This document shows, one piece after another, positions 34,740 through 43,837 of a DNA stretch of 64,000 nt. Numbering within the stretch: the first letter of the stretch is position 1; every line of letters begins with the position of its first letter. The translations under genes and the position numbers were made by a program. Location: positions 22,780 to 86,779 of the forward strand of contig CAYLGY010000003.1 in assembly GCA_964383325.1 (NCBI GenBank). Reading direction: 5' to 3'. Source of the DNA: CAYLGY01 sp964383325 (GTDB taxonomy: Bacteria; Pseudomonadota; Alphaproteobacteria; Rhizobiales; Rhizobiaceae). Under the pieces are notes generated by a model that searched no databases, was not told the DNA's origin, and worked only from the letters and a program-made list of their open reading frames with translations.

Positions 34740-35312
34740 TTACATTCCCTGCGGACCGCGATTCATTGCCGCGACCCCGGTCCTGCAGACTTCGATCAGG
34801 CCGAGCGGCGTCATGATGGCGATGAACTGCTCGACCTTCGAGGTTTTCCCGGTAATCTCGAAGACGAAATGCTCCGTATTTGCATCGAGGACACGGGCGC
34901 GAAACGCGTCTGCCAGCCGCAGCGCCTCGACCCGGTCATTGCCCGTGCCGCGGACCTTTACCAGCGCCAGTTCGCGCTCCAGCGGCCTTTCCTGGCCGAA
35001 TTCCTGCGCCCGTACCGTGAGGTCAACGACCCGATGCACCGGCACGATGCGTTCGAGCTGATGTCGGATCTGCTCCATCACGTGCGGCGTGCCCGTAGTG
35101 ACGATCGTGATCCGCGACAGGTGCCGCGCATGTTCCGTTTCCGAGACCGTCAGGCTTTCAATATTGTAGCCGCGTCCGGAAAAGAGGCCAATGACCCTGG
35201 CAAGCACGCCAGGCTCATTGTCAACGAGAACTGCAAGCGTGTGCGCTTCCGGCGTCTCGGTCTCGCGGGCAATGAAATAGGCCGAGCCCGTCGGCTGTAG
35301 CTGTGCGCTCAT
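34740..35312 (-). CDS. ilvH: Acetolactate synthase small (regulatory) subunit
   Basis: The product is 190 residues from ATG 35312 (MSAQLQPTGSAYFIARETET). The N-terminal ACT domain (HTLAVLVDNEPGVLARVIGL, FSGRGYNIESLTVS) binds valine for feedback inhibition, and a C-terminal ALS_ss_C domain follows (ELALVKVRGTG). It stimulates and regulates the catalytic subunit IlvB, 55 bp upstream. Confidence 0.97.
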   Translation of the reverse strand: MSAQLQPTGSAYFIARETETPEAHTLAVLVDNEPGVLARVIGLFSGRGYNIESLTVSETEHARHLSRITIVTTGTPHVMEQIRHQLERIVPVHRVVDLTVRAQEFGQERPLERELALVKVRGTGNDRVEALRLADAFRARVLDANTEHFVFEITGKTSKVEQFIAIMTPLGLIEVCRTGVAAMNRGPQGM

Positions 35313-35367
35313 CCTCTGTTCCTCATCGCGGGATCCGTGGGTGCTGTTGCGGCAGAAACGGACGGCA

Positions 35368-37152
35368 TCAGACAAGCTCGCGTCCCTGGTCGTCGATCGC
35401 GCCGGCGACTGCCTCGTCCGTTGCCTCGTCGGGCAGCAGCATTTCATTATGGGCCTTGCCGGACGGGATCATCGGAAAGCAATTGGCGAGATTGGCGACA
35501 CGGCAATCGAACAGGACCGGCTTTTTAACCGAGATCATTTCGGCAATGGCATCATCGAGCTCATCTGGCTTCTCACAGCGTATACCATGGCCGCCATAGG
35601 CTTCCGCCAGCTTTACAAAATCCGGCATTGCTTCGGTATAGGAATGCGAGAGCCGGTTGCCGTGCAGCAATTGCTGCCATTGGCGGACCATGCCCATATA
35701 CTGGTTGTTGAGGATGAAGATCTTGATCGGCGCGTCATGCTGTACGGCAGACGCAAGTTCCTGGATGGTCATCTGCACCGAAGCATCGCCGGCAATATCG
35801 ATGACGAGGCTGTCCGGATGGGCGATCTGCACGCCCAGCGCCGCCGGCAGGCCGTAGCCCATCGTGCCCAGCCCGCCGGAAGTCATCCAGCGGTTTGGCT
35901 CCTCGAAACCATAGAACTGCGCTGCCCACATCTGGTGCTGCCCGACTTCCGTGGTGATGTAGGTATCCATCCCGCGCGTCGCCGCATAAAGCCGTTCGAT
36001 GGCGAATTGCGGCATGATGACGTCCTTGCTCGGCTTGTAGGCTAGGCAGTCGCGCGCCTGCCAGCGCTGGATCTGCTGCCACCAGGGCGAAAGATCGACC
36101 TGCCCCGACGCGCCCGAGGCGCGCCACAGCCGTACCATGTCCTCGAGGACACGGCCGACATCGCCGATGATCGGCACATCCACACGGACGTTCTTGTTCA
36201 GCGAGGACGGATCGATGTCGATGTGAATCTTCTTCGATTGCGGCGAAAACGCATCGAGCCTTCCGGTAATCCGGTCGTCGAAGCGCGCGCCGATGCACAG
36301 CATCACGTCGCAATCATGCATCGCCATATTGGCTTCATAGGTACCGTGCATGCCCAGCATGCCTAGCCAGTGCTCGCCGGATGCCGGATAGGCGCCGAGC
36401 CCCATCAGGGTCGAGGTGATCGGAAAGCCGGTAAGCTCCACCAGCTCGCGCAGGAGATGGCTGGCTTCCCTGCCCGAATTGATGACGCCGCCGCCCGAAT
36501 AGATGACCGGCCGCTGCGCGCCCTGCATCAGCGCGATCGCCTTGCGGATCTGATCCGGATCGCCTTGCACAACCGGCTGGTAGCTCGTACGGGGCACCTC
36601 GACAGGCGGCGTGTAGGTCCCGCGCTGGAACTGAATATCCTTCGGGATGTCCACGACCACCGGCCCCGGCCGGCCGGTTGTGGCGACATGAAACGCTTCG
36701 TGCAGAATGCGCGAAAGCGAATTGACGTCCTTTACCAGCCAGTTGTGCTTGGTGCACGGCCGCGTGATGCCGACCGTATCGCATTCCTGAAAGCCGTCCG
36801 AGCCGATCAGCGACGTTGGAACCTGCCCGGAAATGCAGACCAGCGGGATGGAGTCCATCAGCGCATCCTGCAATGGCGTCACCACATTGGTTGCGCCGGG
36901 GCCTGAAGTCACCAGAACGACGCCCGGCTTGCCGGTCGAACGGGCATAGCCTTCCGCCGCATGTCCGGCCCCCTGCTCGTGGCGCACCAGAATATGACGG
37001 ATATCTTCCTGCTGAAACAATTCGTCGTAGATCGGCAGCACGGCTCCGCCCGGATACCCGAAAATGTCGGTAACGCCATTATCCCGCAGAGCCTGGATCA
37101 CCATTTCCGCTCCGGTCATTTCCCGGCGCCCGGTTTCCTTCCCGTGTGTCAT
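35368..37152 (-). CDS. ilvB: Acetolactate synthase large (catalytic) subunit
   Basis: I choose ATG 37152 (594 residues; MTHGKETGRREMTGAEMVIQ), as the family sequence begins there; ATG 37233 lies only 12 bp after a terminator hairpin. The TPP enzyme domains are complete: IFGYPGGAVLPIYDELFQQE, RHEQGAGHAAEGYARSTGKP with the catalytic Glu near residue 55, and the TPP-Mg motif GDASVQMTIQELASAVQHDA with NNQYMGMVRQW. It makes acetolactate or acetohydroxybutyrate for Val, Leu and Ile. It is preceded by a leader peptide and attenuator. Confidence 0.97.
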   Translation of the reverse strand: MTHGKETGRREMTGAEMVIQALRDNGVTDIFGYPGGAVLPIYDELFQQEDIRHILVRHEQGAGHAAEGYARSTGKPGVVLVTSGPGATNVVTPLQDALMDSIPLVCISGQVPTSLIGSDGFQECDTVGITRPCTKHNWLVKDVNSLSRILHEAFHVATTGRPGPVVVDIPKDIQFQRGTYTPPVEVPRTSYQPVVQGDPDQIRKAIALMQGAQRPVIYSGGGVINSGREASHLLRELVELTGFPITSTLMGLGAYPASGEHWLGMLGMHGTYEANMAMHDCDVMLCIGARFDDRITGRLDAFSPQSKKIHIDIDPSSLNKNVRVDVPIIGDVGRVLEDMVRLWRASGASGQVDLSPWWQQIQRWQARDCLAYKPSKDVIMPQFAIERLYAATRGMDTYITTEVGQHQMWAAQFYGFEEPNRWMTSGGLGTMGYGLPAALGVQIAHPDSLVIDIAGDASVQMTIQELASAVQHDAPIKIFILNNQYMGMVRQWQQLLHGNRLSHSYTEAMPDFVKLAEAYGGHGIRCEKPDELDDAIAEMISVKKPVLFDCRVANLANCFPMIPSGKAHNEMLLPDEATDEAVAGAIDDQGRELV

Positions 37153-37244
37153 CGCTTTGCTTCCGCCTTCTGATCGCGCGCGCCGGACCGGCAGTTTCGA
37201 ATGGTTCCAGTGCAACGCAGCCTGTTTATCCATCTTCGAGGCAA

Positions 37245-37268
37245 TAAAAAAGGCCCCTTTCAGGGCCT
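37245..37268 (-). terminator. Rho-independent attenuator terminator upstream of ilvB
   Basis: On the minus strand AGGCCC, a six-base loop and GGGCCT form a GC-rich hairpin followed by TTTTTTATT. It lies about 35 nt after the leader peptide stop and 93 nt before the chosen ilvB start, the position of a classical attenuator. Confidence 0.85.
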
Positions 37269-37301
37269 CGTTCAGCGCATGGGTGGCTTTGCCCGGCGGC
37301 C

Positions 37302-37358
37302 TTACGCCACCTTGCCCATGCGCCTTCGTACGGTAATGCTGCTCCGTCTCATGTTCAT
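37302..37358 (-). CDS. ilvB leader peptide (18 aa)
   Basis: A short frame, MNMRRSSITVRRRMGKVA, begins 4 bp after the miaA stop and ends in TAA. It contains Ile and two Val codons. RNA from its last codons (complement of 37306-37323) can pair with a downstream arm (complement of 37275-37287), giving a long hairpin with one bulge that precedes the terminator at 37245-37268. This is the layout of a branched-chain amino acid attenuator: stalled ribosomes would block the first hairpin and change terminator formation. The Ile/Val content is modest, so the exact sensed amino acid is unclear. Confidence 0.7.
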   Translation of the reverse strand: MNMRRSSITVRRRMGKVA

Positions 37359-37362
37359 TTGT

Positions 37363-38328
37363 CTAGGACGCTTCGGCGCCATGGTCAAGGGCAATGGCGT
37401 CCGGCCAGTGCTTCTCTTCCATTCCGATCCGTTTCCATTCCGGTCCTGCCTGGTGGCGAAACCAGGTCGCCTGGCGCTTGGCATAGCGGCGCGTGGCAAT
37501 GACCGCCTGGAGGATCGCCTCTTCCAGCCCGATCCTGCCCGCATCCAGATCCCGTAGCTGACGCAGGCCGATCGCCTTCGTCGCAGGAAGGTCCTTGTCG
37601 AGATCGAGCGCGGCCAGCCTTCGCGCTTCCTCGATGGCCCCCTCCTCCACCATCCGGCGGAACCGCGCCTCGATTCGGTCTGTCAATCGGGCGCGGTCCG
37701 GCTCGATGATGTAGCACGCACTATCCTGCGGATCGAGCAATGGCGGGCTGCGCCTTTCCTGGTATTCGGAGATTGGTCGGCCCGTGGCGGCCCAGACCTC
37801 CAGCGCCCGCAGGATGCGCTGCGAATCTGCCGGGCGGATGCTGCGGGCGGCGCGCGGATCCACTTCAGCCAGCCGCCTGTGCATTGACAGATCGCCTTTC
37901 TCGGCCAGTTCGGCGCGCAATTCCTGCCGGATCGCCTCGGGGATTGCCGGCATGTCCGCCAGCCCCCCCATGAGCGCACGAAAATAGAGTCCCGTGCCGC
38001 CGACGAAGACCAGCATGCGCCGGTCCGTCTCCGGGTCGGCGAGAAGTGCCCGCACATCCGCGAGCCATGCGCCGGCCGAATATTGCCGCGAAGGATGGAC
38101 ATGCCCATAGAGGCGATGCGGCGCCGCCTGCAACGCCTCCCCGCGCGGCCGGGCTGTCAGCAGCTCCAGAATCGAATAGACCTGCATCGAGTCGACATTC
38201 ACGATGATGCCGTCGGTCGCGGTAGCGATCTTCAGGGCAAGGGCCGACTTGCCGCTTGCTGTCGGTCCCGCTATCAGGACGGCTGGACCTCGCCTTGACT
38301 TTCCGCTTTCCTGCAAGGGTTTCTCCAT
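37363..38328 (-). CDS. miaA: tRNA dimethylallyltransferase
   Basis: The product is 321 residues. It has the P-loop GPTASGKSALAL near residue 21, DSMQVYS, and the DPRAARSIRPADSQRILRAL region. It transfers the isoprenoid group to A37 of tRNAs that read UNN codons. Its ATG (38326-38328) overlaps the divergent serB ATG (38327-38329) in a CATG. No later ATG precedes the P-loop, so the start is well fixed. Confidence 0.97.
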   Translation of the reverse strand: MEKPLQESGKSRRGPAVLIAGPTASGKSALALKIATATDGIIVNVDSMQVYSILELLTARPRGEALQAAPHRLYGHVHPSRQYSAGAWLADVRALLADPETDRRMLVFVGGTGLYFRALMGGLADMPAIPEAIRQELRAELAEKGDLSMHRRLAEVDPRAARSIRPADSQRILRALEVWAATGRPISEYQERRSPPLLDPQDSACYIIEPDRARLTDRIEARFRRMVEEGAIEEARRLAALDLDKDLPATKAIGLRQLRDLDAGRIGLEEAILQAVIATRRYAKRQATWFRHQAGPEWKRIGMEEKHWPDAIALDHGAEAS

Positions 38329-39214
38329 GTCGCTGGTCGCAACGCTGATCGCTCATCCGGATGTGCCGATCCTGACGCAGCAAATTGCTGATAGCGCCGC
38401 TTCCGCGGCCGGCGCAAGCGCTGTCACCTGGCTTGGCGCAGGCATTGCCTGCGATCTCGCCCTCGCCGCAACTGCCGATCCGGCGAACGCAGATTCAGTC
38501 TTGCGGCGCGAGCTGGCCGGGCTGCCCATCGACATTGTCGTGCAGGAGACGCATGGCCGGCGCAAGCAATTGCTTCTTGCCGACATGGATTCGACCATGA
38601 TCGGCCAGGAATGCATCGACGAACTTGCCGATTTCGTCGGGCTGCGGGACAAGGTCGCAGCCATCACCGCCCGGGCCATGAATGGCGAGATCGAGTTCGA
38701 GCCGGCACTGCGCGCGCGTGTCGCCCTCCTCGCCGGCCTGCCCGTCACAGTGGTCGATGAGGTCCTGCGCACCCGCATCCATCCCAGTCCCGGCGCCCGG
38801 ACGTTGGTGGCAACGATGAAGCGTCATGGCGCCCACACCGTCCTCGTCTCCGGCGGCTTTACCGCCTTTACCGGCCCTGTCGCCGCATGCATCGGCTTTG
38901 ACGAGCATCTCGGCAATGCGTTGCTCAGCGCCGACGGTCGCTTCACGGGCAAGGTCGCCGAGCCCATCCTCGGCCGTGAGGCCAAGCGTGAAACCCTGCT
39001 GCGCGTTGCAGCCCGCCTCGGACTGGAGCCCGGCCAGACACTCGCTGCCGGAGACGGCGCCAATGATCTCGACATGTTGAAGCTCGCCGGCATGGGGGTC
39101 GCCATTCATGCAAAGCCGGCCGTCGCCGCCGCCGCGCCGGTGCGGATCGATCACGGCGACCTCACGGCACTTCTCTATCTGCAAGGCTACCGCCAGGCGG
39201 AATTTTCCAGCTGA
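38327..39214 (+). CDS. serB: Phosphoserine phosphatase
   Basis: The product is 295 residues from ATG 38327 (MSLVATLIAHPDVPILTQQI), which matches the usual rhizobial N-terminus. The HAD motifs are complete: the DxD nucleophile in LADMDSTMIGQE, VSGGFTAFTGPVA, and the metal-binding GDGANDLDMLKLAGMGVAIH. It makes serine from phosphoserine. It is transcribed divergently from miaA with overlapping start codons, so its promoter must lie inside the miaA coding region. Confidence 0.97.
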   Translation: MSLVATLIAHPDVPILTQQIADSAASAAGASAVTWLGAGIACDLALAATADPANADSVLRRELAGLPIDIVVQETHGRRKQLLLADMDSTMIGQECIDELADFVGLRDKVAAITARAMNGEIEFEPALRARVALLAGLPVTVVDEVLRTRIHPSPGARTLVATMKRHGAHTVLVSGGFTAFTGPVAACIGFDEHLGNALLSADGRFTGKVAEPILGREAKRETLLRVAARLGLEPGQTLAAGDGANDLDMLKLAGMGVAIHAKPAVAAAAPVRIDHGDLTALLYLQGYRQAEFSS

Positions 39215-39224
39215 GCAGCTGCCT

Positions 39225-40736
39225 TCAATCCATGCGCAGCGTGACGAACCGTAGCTCGCCCGAGCTGGACGCGAGCATCAGAAGCGCGTTGCGCCGGCCC
39301 TGCCGCTTCAGGCTATCGATGCGGTCGGCGAGTTCCTTCGGAGTTGCCACCGTTTCCTGGGCGATCTCGACAATCACGTCGCCGGCCACGACACCCTTGG
39401 CCGCAGCTACCGAGTCCGCATCCACCTCACGGATCAGCACGCCCGCAACCTCGTCAGCAATGCCGAATTCCTCCCGCGCCTCGGCTGTCAATTCGCCGAG
39501 CGTCATGCCGAGCGCGACGATAGCCGCGCTGGCCGCTCCATCGCTTCCGCCCTGGGAGCCATTTTCACCGGCTGCCAGCTTCTCTCCATCTTCCAGCCTG
39601 CCGAGCGTGACCCGAACGGTCTGCTCTTCGCCACGGCGGATGATATCGACCGCGACTTCCTTGCCGACCGGGCTCTCCGCCACCACGCGCGGCAGGTCGC
39701 GCATCTCGCCGATTTCCTTGCCGTCGAAACGGATGATGACATCGCCGGGCTGGATCGAACCATCATCGACGGGGCCGCCTTCGATCACGCCGGCCACCAG
39801 CGCGCCCGTGGCGCGATCCATGCCGAGGCTCTCGGCAATCTCCGGGGTCACGGGCTGAACCCGGACGCCGAGCCAACCGCGCCGGGTCTCGCCGAATTCG
39901 CGCAGCTGCTCGATCACGCCGGCCGCCAGATTGGACGGGATCGAGAAGCCGATGCCGATCGACCCGCCCGAGGGCGAGATGATGGCCGTATTGATGCCGA
40001 TGACCTCGCCATGCATGTTGAACAGCGGACCGCCGGAATTGCCACGATTGATCGCCGCATCGGTCTGGATGAAATCATCATAGGGCCCGGCATTGATGTC
40101 ACGATTGCGCGCTGAAATGATGCCGATCGTCACCGAGCCGCCGAGCCCGAAAGGATTGCCGATGGCCATCACCCAGTCGCCGATGCGCATGCGGTCCGAA
40201 TTGCCGAAGCTGATCTCGGTCAGCTTGCGGGACCCGGGATCGATCTTCAGCAGGGCAATGTCGGTCTTGGGATCCGTGCCGATGAGCGTGGCCGGAATAT
40301 TGGCGCCATCCGAGAAATTGACTTCGATCTCGTCGGCATCGGCAATGACGTGATTATTGGTAATGACCAGCCCTTCTTCGGCGTCGAGCACGAAGCCGGA
40401 GCCCAGCGACTGCATGCGCCTGGTGGGGCCCGTTCCGCGCTCGCCCTCACGCTCCCGGAAGAAATCGTCGAAGAATTCCTGAAAGGGAGAACCCTCCGGC
40501 AGGCGGGGCAGCGGAACGGCGCCCGGGCCGGATCTGCCGACATTCTGCGAGGTGGAGATGTTGACGACCGCGTCCATCAGCCCTTCGGCCAGATCGGCGA
40601 CGGAAGCCGGCCCCTGCTGCGCCTTTACCGGCGCAGGCAATGCCATCGGCACCGCAAGCGACAGGCCAAGGATCAGGGCGGTCGCGGCGCGGCGAAACCG
40701 CGTTCCTTCTGCCGCTCGTTGCGTGTTGCCCGTCAT
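39225..40736 (-). CDS. degP: Do-family periplasmic serine protease (DegP/HtrA)
   Basis: The product is 503 residues. A signal peptide (ATALILGLSLAVPMALPAPV, cleavage near KAQ) is followed by a trypsin-like domain with the triad His in LVITNNHVIADA, Asp in DPKTDIALLKID and Ser in GNSGGPLFNMHG, and two PDZ domains (GWLGVRVQPVTPEIAESLGM; GVLIREVDADSVAAAKGVVA). It degrades or refolds damaged envelope proteins. It is the last gene of the hflK-hflC-DUF2065-degP run, an arrangement common in rhizobia. Confidence 0.96.
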   Translation of the reverse strand: MTGNTQRAAEGTRFRRAATALILGLSLAVPMALPAPVKAQQGPASVADLAEGLMDAVVNISTSQNVGRSGPGAVPLPRLPEGSPFQEFFDDFFREREGERGTGPTRRMQSLGSGFVLDAEEGLVITNNHVIADADEIEVNFSDGANIPATLIGTDPKTDIALLKIDPGSRKLTEISFGNSDRMRIGDWVMAIGNPFGLGGSVTIGIISARNRDINAGPYDDFIQTDAAINRGNSGGPLFNMHGEVIGINTAIISPSGGSIGIGFSIPSNLAAGVIEQLREFGETRRGWLGVRVQPVTPEIAESLGMDRATGALVAGVIEGGPVDDGSIQPGDVIIRFDGKEIGEMRDLPRVVAESPVGKEVAVDIIRRGEEQTVRVTLGRLEDGEKLAAGENGSQGGSDGAASAAIVALGMTLGELTAEAREEFGIADEVAGVLIREVDADSVAAAKGVVAGDVIVEIAQETVATPKELADRIDSLKRQGRRNALLMLASSSGELRFVTLRMD

Positions 40737-40843
40737 GGCCGGTCCCTCCTCCCAGTCTCATGGGGCTTTGCCCCGGTCGCTCCCAATCCCATGCAATTAC
40801 GGCGCAGTTAGGTTGACCGCCATGTTCGCGGCCGAAATTTCCG

Positions 40844-41029
40844 TCAGCCGCGCACCAGCCAGACAATGACGACGCCGATCAGCGCCGCCCCGATCCCGCC
40901 GAACCGCAACGCCTCATCCGGCATCGATGCGACCTGTGCGGCGAGCCTCCGGGCCAGATCAGGAAAGCCTCCATACAGCACTCCCTCGATCACCAACACC
41001 AGCCCGATCGCCACGATCAGATCGGCCAT
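40844..41029 (-). CDS. DUF2065 small membrane protein
   Basis: A 61-residue protein with two membrane helices (LIVAIGLVLVIEGVLYGGFP and FGGIGAALIGVVIVWLVRG) and the GVLYGGFPDLARRL loop of DUF2065. The family sits next to hflC in many Proteobacteria, and its role is unknown. Here it begins 16 bp after hflC and ends 108 bp before degP. Confidence 0.93.
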   Translation of the reverse strand: MADLIVAIGLVLVIEGVLYGGFPDLARRLAAQVASMPDEALRFGGIGAALIGVVIVWLVRG

Positions 41030-41045
41030 GGCGGCGCTTGCCCTT

Positions 41046-42041
41046 CTATTCGTTCACGACTGGGCGCGCCGGTTCCGGCGCACGCGCGGCGCCGGACGAA
41101 TCGCTGCCCATGGATGGCCCCGCCTGCCCGGCTCCTGGAGCCGCCGGAACCGCCGAGGCATTGCCACCGCGAGTATCGGTCAGATAGCGGAAGAATTCGG
41201 CGTCGGGCGATGTCACGACCGTGGTCTGGGAATCCATCAGCGAATGCTCATATGCGCTCATCGAGCGGTAGAACTCGAAGAAATCAGGGTCGCGGCCGAA
41301 AGCTGCGGCGAAAATGGCATTGCGCTCCGCCTCGCCTTCACCCCGCAGGATCTCCGATTCGCGCCGCGCCGCTGCAATGATCTCGACCACCTGCCGGTCG
41401 GCAATGGCGCGGATGCGTTGCGCCGCTTCGCGGCCGCGCGCGCGCAGCAGCTCGGCTTCGGCAAGACGCTCGGCCTTCATTCGCTCATAGGTCTGCTGCG
41501 AGACTTCCGCTGTCAGGTCCGTGCGCCGGATCCGCACATCGACGATGCGGAGGCCGAGAGACGCCGCGTCCGGACGCAGGATGTCAGCGACCTCGCGCAT
41601 CATGGCGCTGCGCTCCTCTGACAACGCCGCCTCGAAGCCGCGCAGGCCGTAGACGCCGCGAAGAGCCGCATCAAGGCGGGTGCGCAGGCGCTGCTCGGCC
41701 AGCGGAATGCTGCCCGATACGGTCTGGCGGAAGGTCCGCGCATTCTCGATGCGATAGGCAATGAATGCATCGACCTCGTAGAACTTGCCCCCGGAGACCT
41801 GGACACGGATGTCATCAAGATCGAAGCGCAGGATGCGGTCCTCGATATACTGCACATTGTCGGCCTCCATGAAGCCGAAAGGCAGCTTGAAATAAAGGCC
41901 AGGCTCGGTGCGGACATCGACGATCTCGCCAAACCGCAGCACGATTGCCTGCTGACGCTCGCTGACGACGAAGATCGAACCGTAGGCCAGCAGGAGGATC
42001 AGGGCGCCGATGACGCCGATCAGGGGAAGCCGGTTAGCCAT
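41046..42041 (-). CDS. hflC: HflC, SPFH-domain regulator of FtsH
   Basis: The product is 331 residues from ATG 42041, sharing one base with the hflK stop (TGATG); a TTG lies one codon upstream. An N-terminal membrane helix (LIGVIGALILLLAYGSIFVV) is followed by an SPFH domain (SERQQAIVLRFGEIVDVRTE; GLYFKLPFGF) and a long helical region (AERLAEAELLRARGREAAQR). The tail is Pro/Ala-rich. With HflK it forms a large cage around the FtsH protease in the periplasmic leaflet. Confidence 0.96.
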   Translation of the reverse strand: MANRLPLIGVIGALILLLAYGSIFVVSERQQAIVLRFGEIVDVRTEPGLYFKLPFGFMEADNVQYIEDRILRFDLDDIRVQVSGGKFYEVDAFIAYRIENARTFRQTVSGSIPLAEQRLRTRLDAALRGVYGLRGFEAALSEERSAMMREVADILRPDAASLGLRIVDVRIRRTDLTAEVSQQTYERMKAERLAEAELLRARGREAAQRIRAIADRQVVEIIAAARRESEILRGEGEAERNAIFAAAFGRDPDFFEFYRSMSAYEHSLMDSQTTVVTSPDAEFFRYLTDTRGGNASAVPAAPGAGQAGPSMGSDSSGAARAPEPARPVVNE

Positions 42042-43156
42042 CAATTATTGCCTCCTTCACGCCGGCGGTCGATCTCGGGAAGAGGCAGATAGGGCACGAC
42101 GCCCTGTCCCGAATCCTGATTGATGATGAATTTGTTCGTGCCTTTCAGAACGCGTTCCATGGTTTCGAGATAGAGGCGCTTGCGCGTCACGTCCGGAGCC
42201 TTGGAATATTCTTCGTACACCGACAGGAAGCGCTGCGCCTCACCCTCGGCCTCCTGAACGACGCGGCCCTTGTAGGCGGCTGCCTCTTCGCGAATCTGGG
42301 CCGCCTCGCCGCGGGCGCGCCCCAATTGCTGGTTGGAATACTGGTTGGCTTCCTCGACGAATCGATCCTCGTCCTGCTCGGCGCGCTGTACCTCGTCAAA
42401 GGCGTCGGCGACCTCGCGTGGCGGCGCCGCGTCCTCGATCGAGATCGCATTGATCGTCAGCCCCGCGCCATAGGCGACGATCGTGGACTGGACGATGTCG
42501 CGCACCTCGGTGGCGATGCCGCCACGATCGTCGCGGAAGATATCCTGCGCCGGCCGGCGGCCGACCACTTCGCGCATGGCGCTCTCGGCGACTTGCCGGA
42601 CCATCGCATCCGGATCCGAGACATTGAACAGGTTCTGTTTCGGGTCGGAAACCTGGTAGGCGACCGTGAACTGCACATCGACGAGGTTCTGGTCACTGGA
42701 CAGCATCAGGCCCGACGAACCACCACCCGCGCGGGTGCTCTCGCCGATGGTCAGCAGCTTTTCGGCCGTGACCACCTTTTCCATGGTCTCGATCGGCCAC
42801 CAATGGAAATGCAGTCCCGGCATCGAGACCTCATCCTTCGGCACACCGAAGCGAAGCTCGACGCCCAGTTCGTCCGGCTGGATGGTGTAGATGGCCTTGA
42901 ACGCCCACAGGCCGAGCAGGCCGAGAATGATCAGTCCGACAACCGAGGGATTGACCGACCCGCCCTTGCCGCCGCCGGGAATGATGGTCTTCAGACGATC
43001 CTGGCCGCGACGGATGATTTCCTCCAGATCGGGCGGGGTGCCCTGGGGCCGGCCGCCGCGTGGTCCCTGCCCCCATGGGCCGCCACCGCCGCCCCCGCTG
43101 CCATTGCTGCCGCCGCCCCACGGGCCGCCGCCACCACCTTGATTACTCCAGGGCAT
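42041..43156 (-). CDS. hflK: HflK, SPFH-domain regulator of FtsH
   Basis: The product is 371 residues from ATG 43156 (MPWSNQGGGGGPWGGGSNGS). The Gly/Pro-rich cytoplasmic N-terminus, PPDLEEIIRRGQDRL, one membrane helix (VVGLIILGLLGLWAFKAIYT) and the SPFH domain (TIQPDELGVELRFGV) are all typical. It pairs with HflC. The promoter should lie in the 144 bp before folA ends. Confidence 0.96.
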   Translation of the reverse strand: MPWSNQGGGGGPWGGGSNGSGGGGGGPWGQGPRGGRPQGTPPDLEEIIRRGQDRLKTIIPGGGKGGSVNPSVVGLIILGLLGLWAFKAIYTIQPDELGVELRFGVPKDEVSMPGLHFHWWPIETMEKVVTAEKLLTIGESTRAGGGSSGLMLSSDQNLVDVQFTVAYQVSDPKQNLFNVSDPDAMVRQVAESAMREVVGRRPAQDIFRDDRGGIATEVRDIVQSTIVAYGAGLTINAISIEDAAPPREVADAFDEVQRAEQDEDRFVEEANQYSNQQLGRARGEAAQIREEAAAYKGRVVQEAEGEAQRFLSVYEEYSKAPDVTRKRLYLETMERVLKGTNKFIINQDSGQGVVPYLPLPEIDRRREGGNN

Positions 43157-43300
43157 GTAGTTCCTTTCAACTGCAAGCCATGCCGTCCGCATGCGGGACC
43201 AGCGCGTCTGCAGCGGTTATAGGGTTGCGCTCTCGCGCTTTCAACGCGCAATGCTCTCCGAATCAAGTGAAATTGACCGCGGCCCGCCGCCGCCATCCTC

Positions 43301-43837
43301 TCACGGGTGATCCCCGCCTGTCTCCGCGCGTTCGCGCCGGGCTTCATAGATCACGTAGCGCGTCGCCTGACTGTCCTTCTCCCCGGCAGGAAAATCCTGC
43401 GAATGCACCACGCGCCAGCGCTGCGGATCGATGGGCGGAAAGAACGTGTCGCCAGCCGGACTTGCGAGCACATGGGTGATCTTCAGGCAATCGGCCAGCC
43501 CGATTGCCTCCCGGAAGATCTCTCCGCCGCCAATGATGCAGATCTCGCCCTGCTTGCCGTCCCCGCCCGGACTGCGCCGCGCGATCTGCAGCGCCGCATC
43601 GAGCGAACCTGCCGTCACGACGCCTTCAGCCTGCCAGGCGGGATCGCGCGTGATGACGATATTGGTTCGCCCCGGCAGGGGACGGCCGATCGATTCGTAC
43701 GTCTTGCGCCCCATGATGAGGGGGCGGCCGATCGTATCCGAACGAAACCGCTTCAGGTCGCTGGACAGGCGCCAGGGCATGCCGCCCTCGCTGCCGATGA
43801 CGCAATTTTCCGCGACCGCTGCAACGAACGTGATCAT
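43301..43837 (-). CDS. folA: Dihydrofolate reductase
   Basis: A 178-residue DHFR with the substrate and NADPH motifs: ENCVIGSEGGMPWRLSSDLK, IMGRKTYESIGRPLPGRTNI, and IIGGGEIFREAIG. It regenerates tetrahydrofolate used by ThyA. Its ATG shares one base with the thyA stop, so the two are coupled. Compared with E. coli FolA it has an insertion around SPGGDGKQGE. Confidence 0.97.
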   Translation of the reverse strand: MITFVAAVAENCVIGSEGGMPWRLSSDLKRFRSDTIGRPLIMGRKTYESIGRPLPGRTNIVITRDPAWQAEGVVTAGSLDAALQIARRSPGGDGKQGEICIIGGGEIFREAIGLADCLKITHVLASPAGDTFFPPIDPQRWRVVHSQDFPAGEKDSQATRYVIYEARRERAETGGDHP

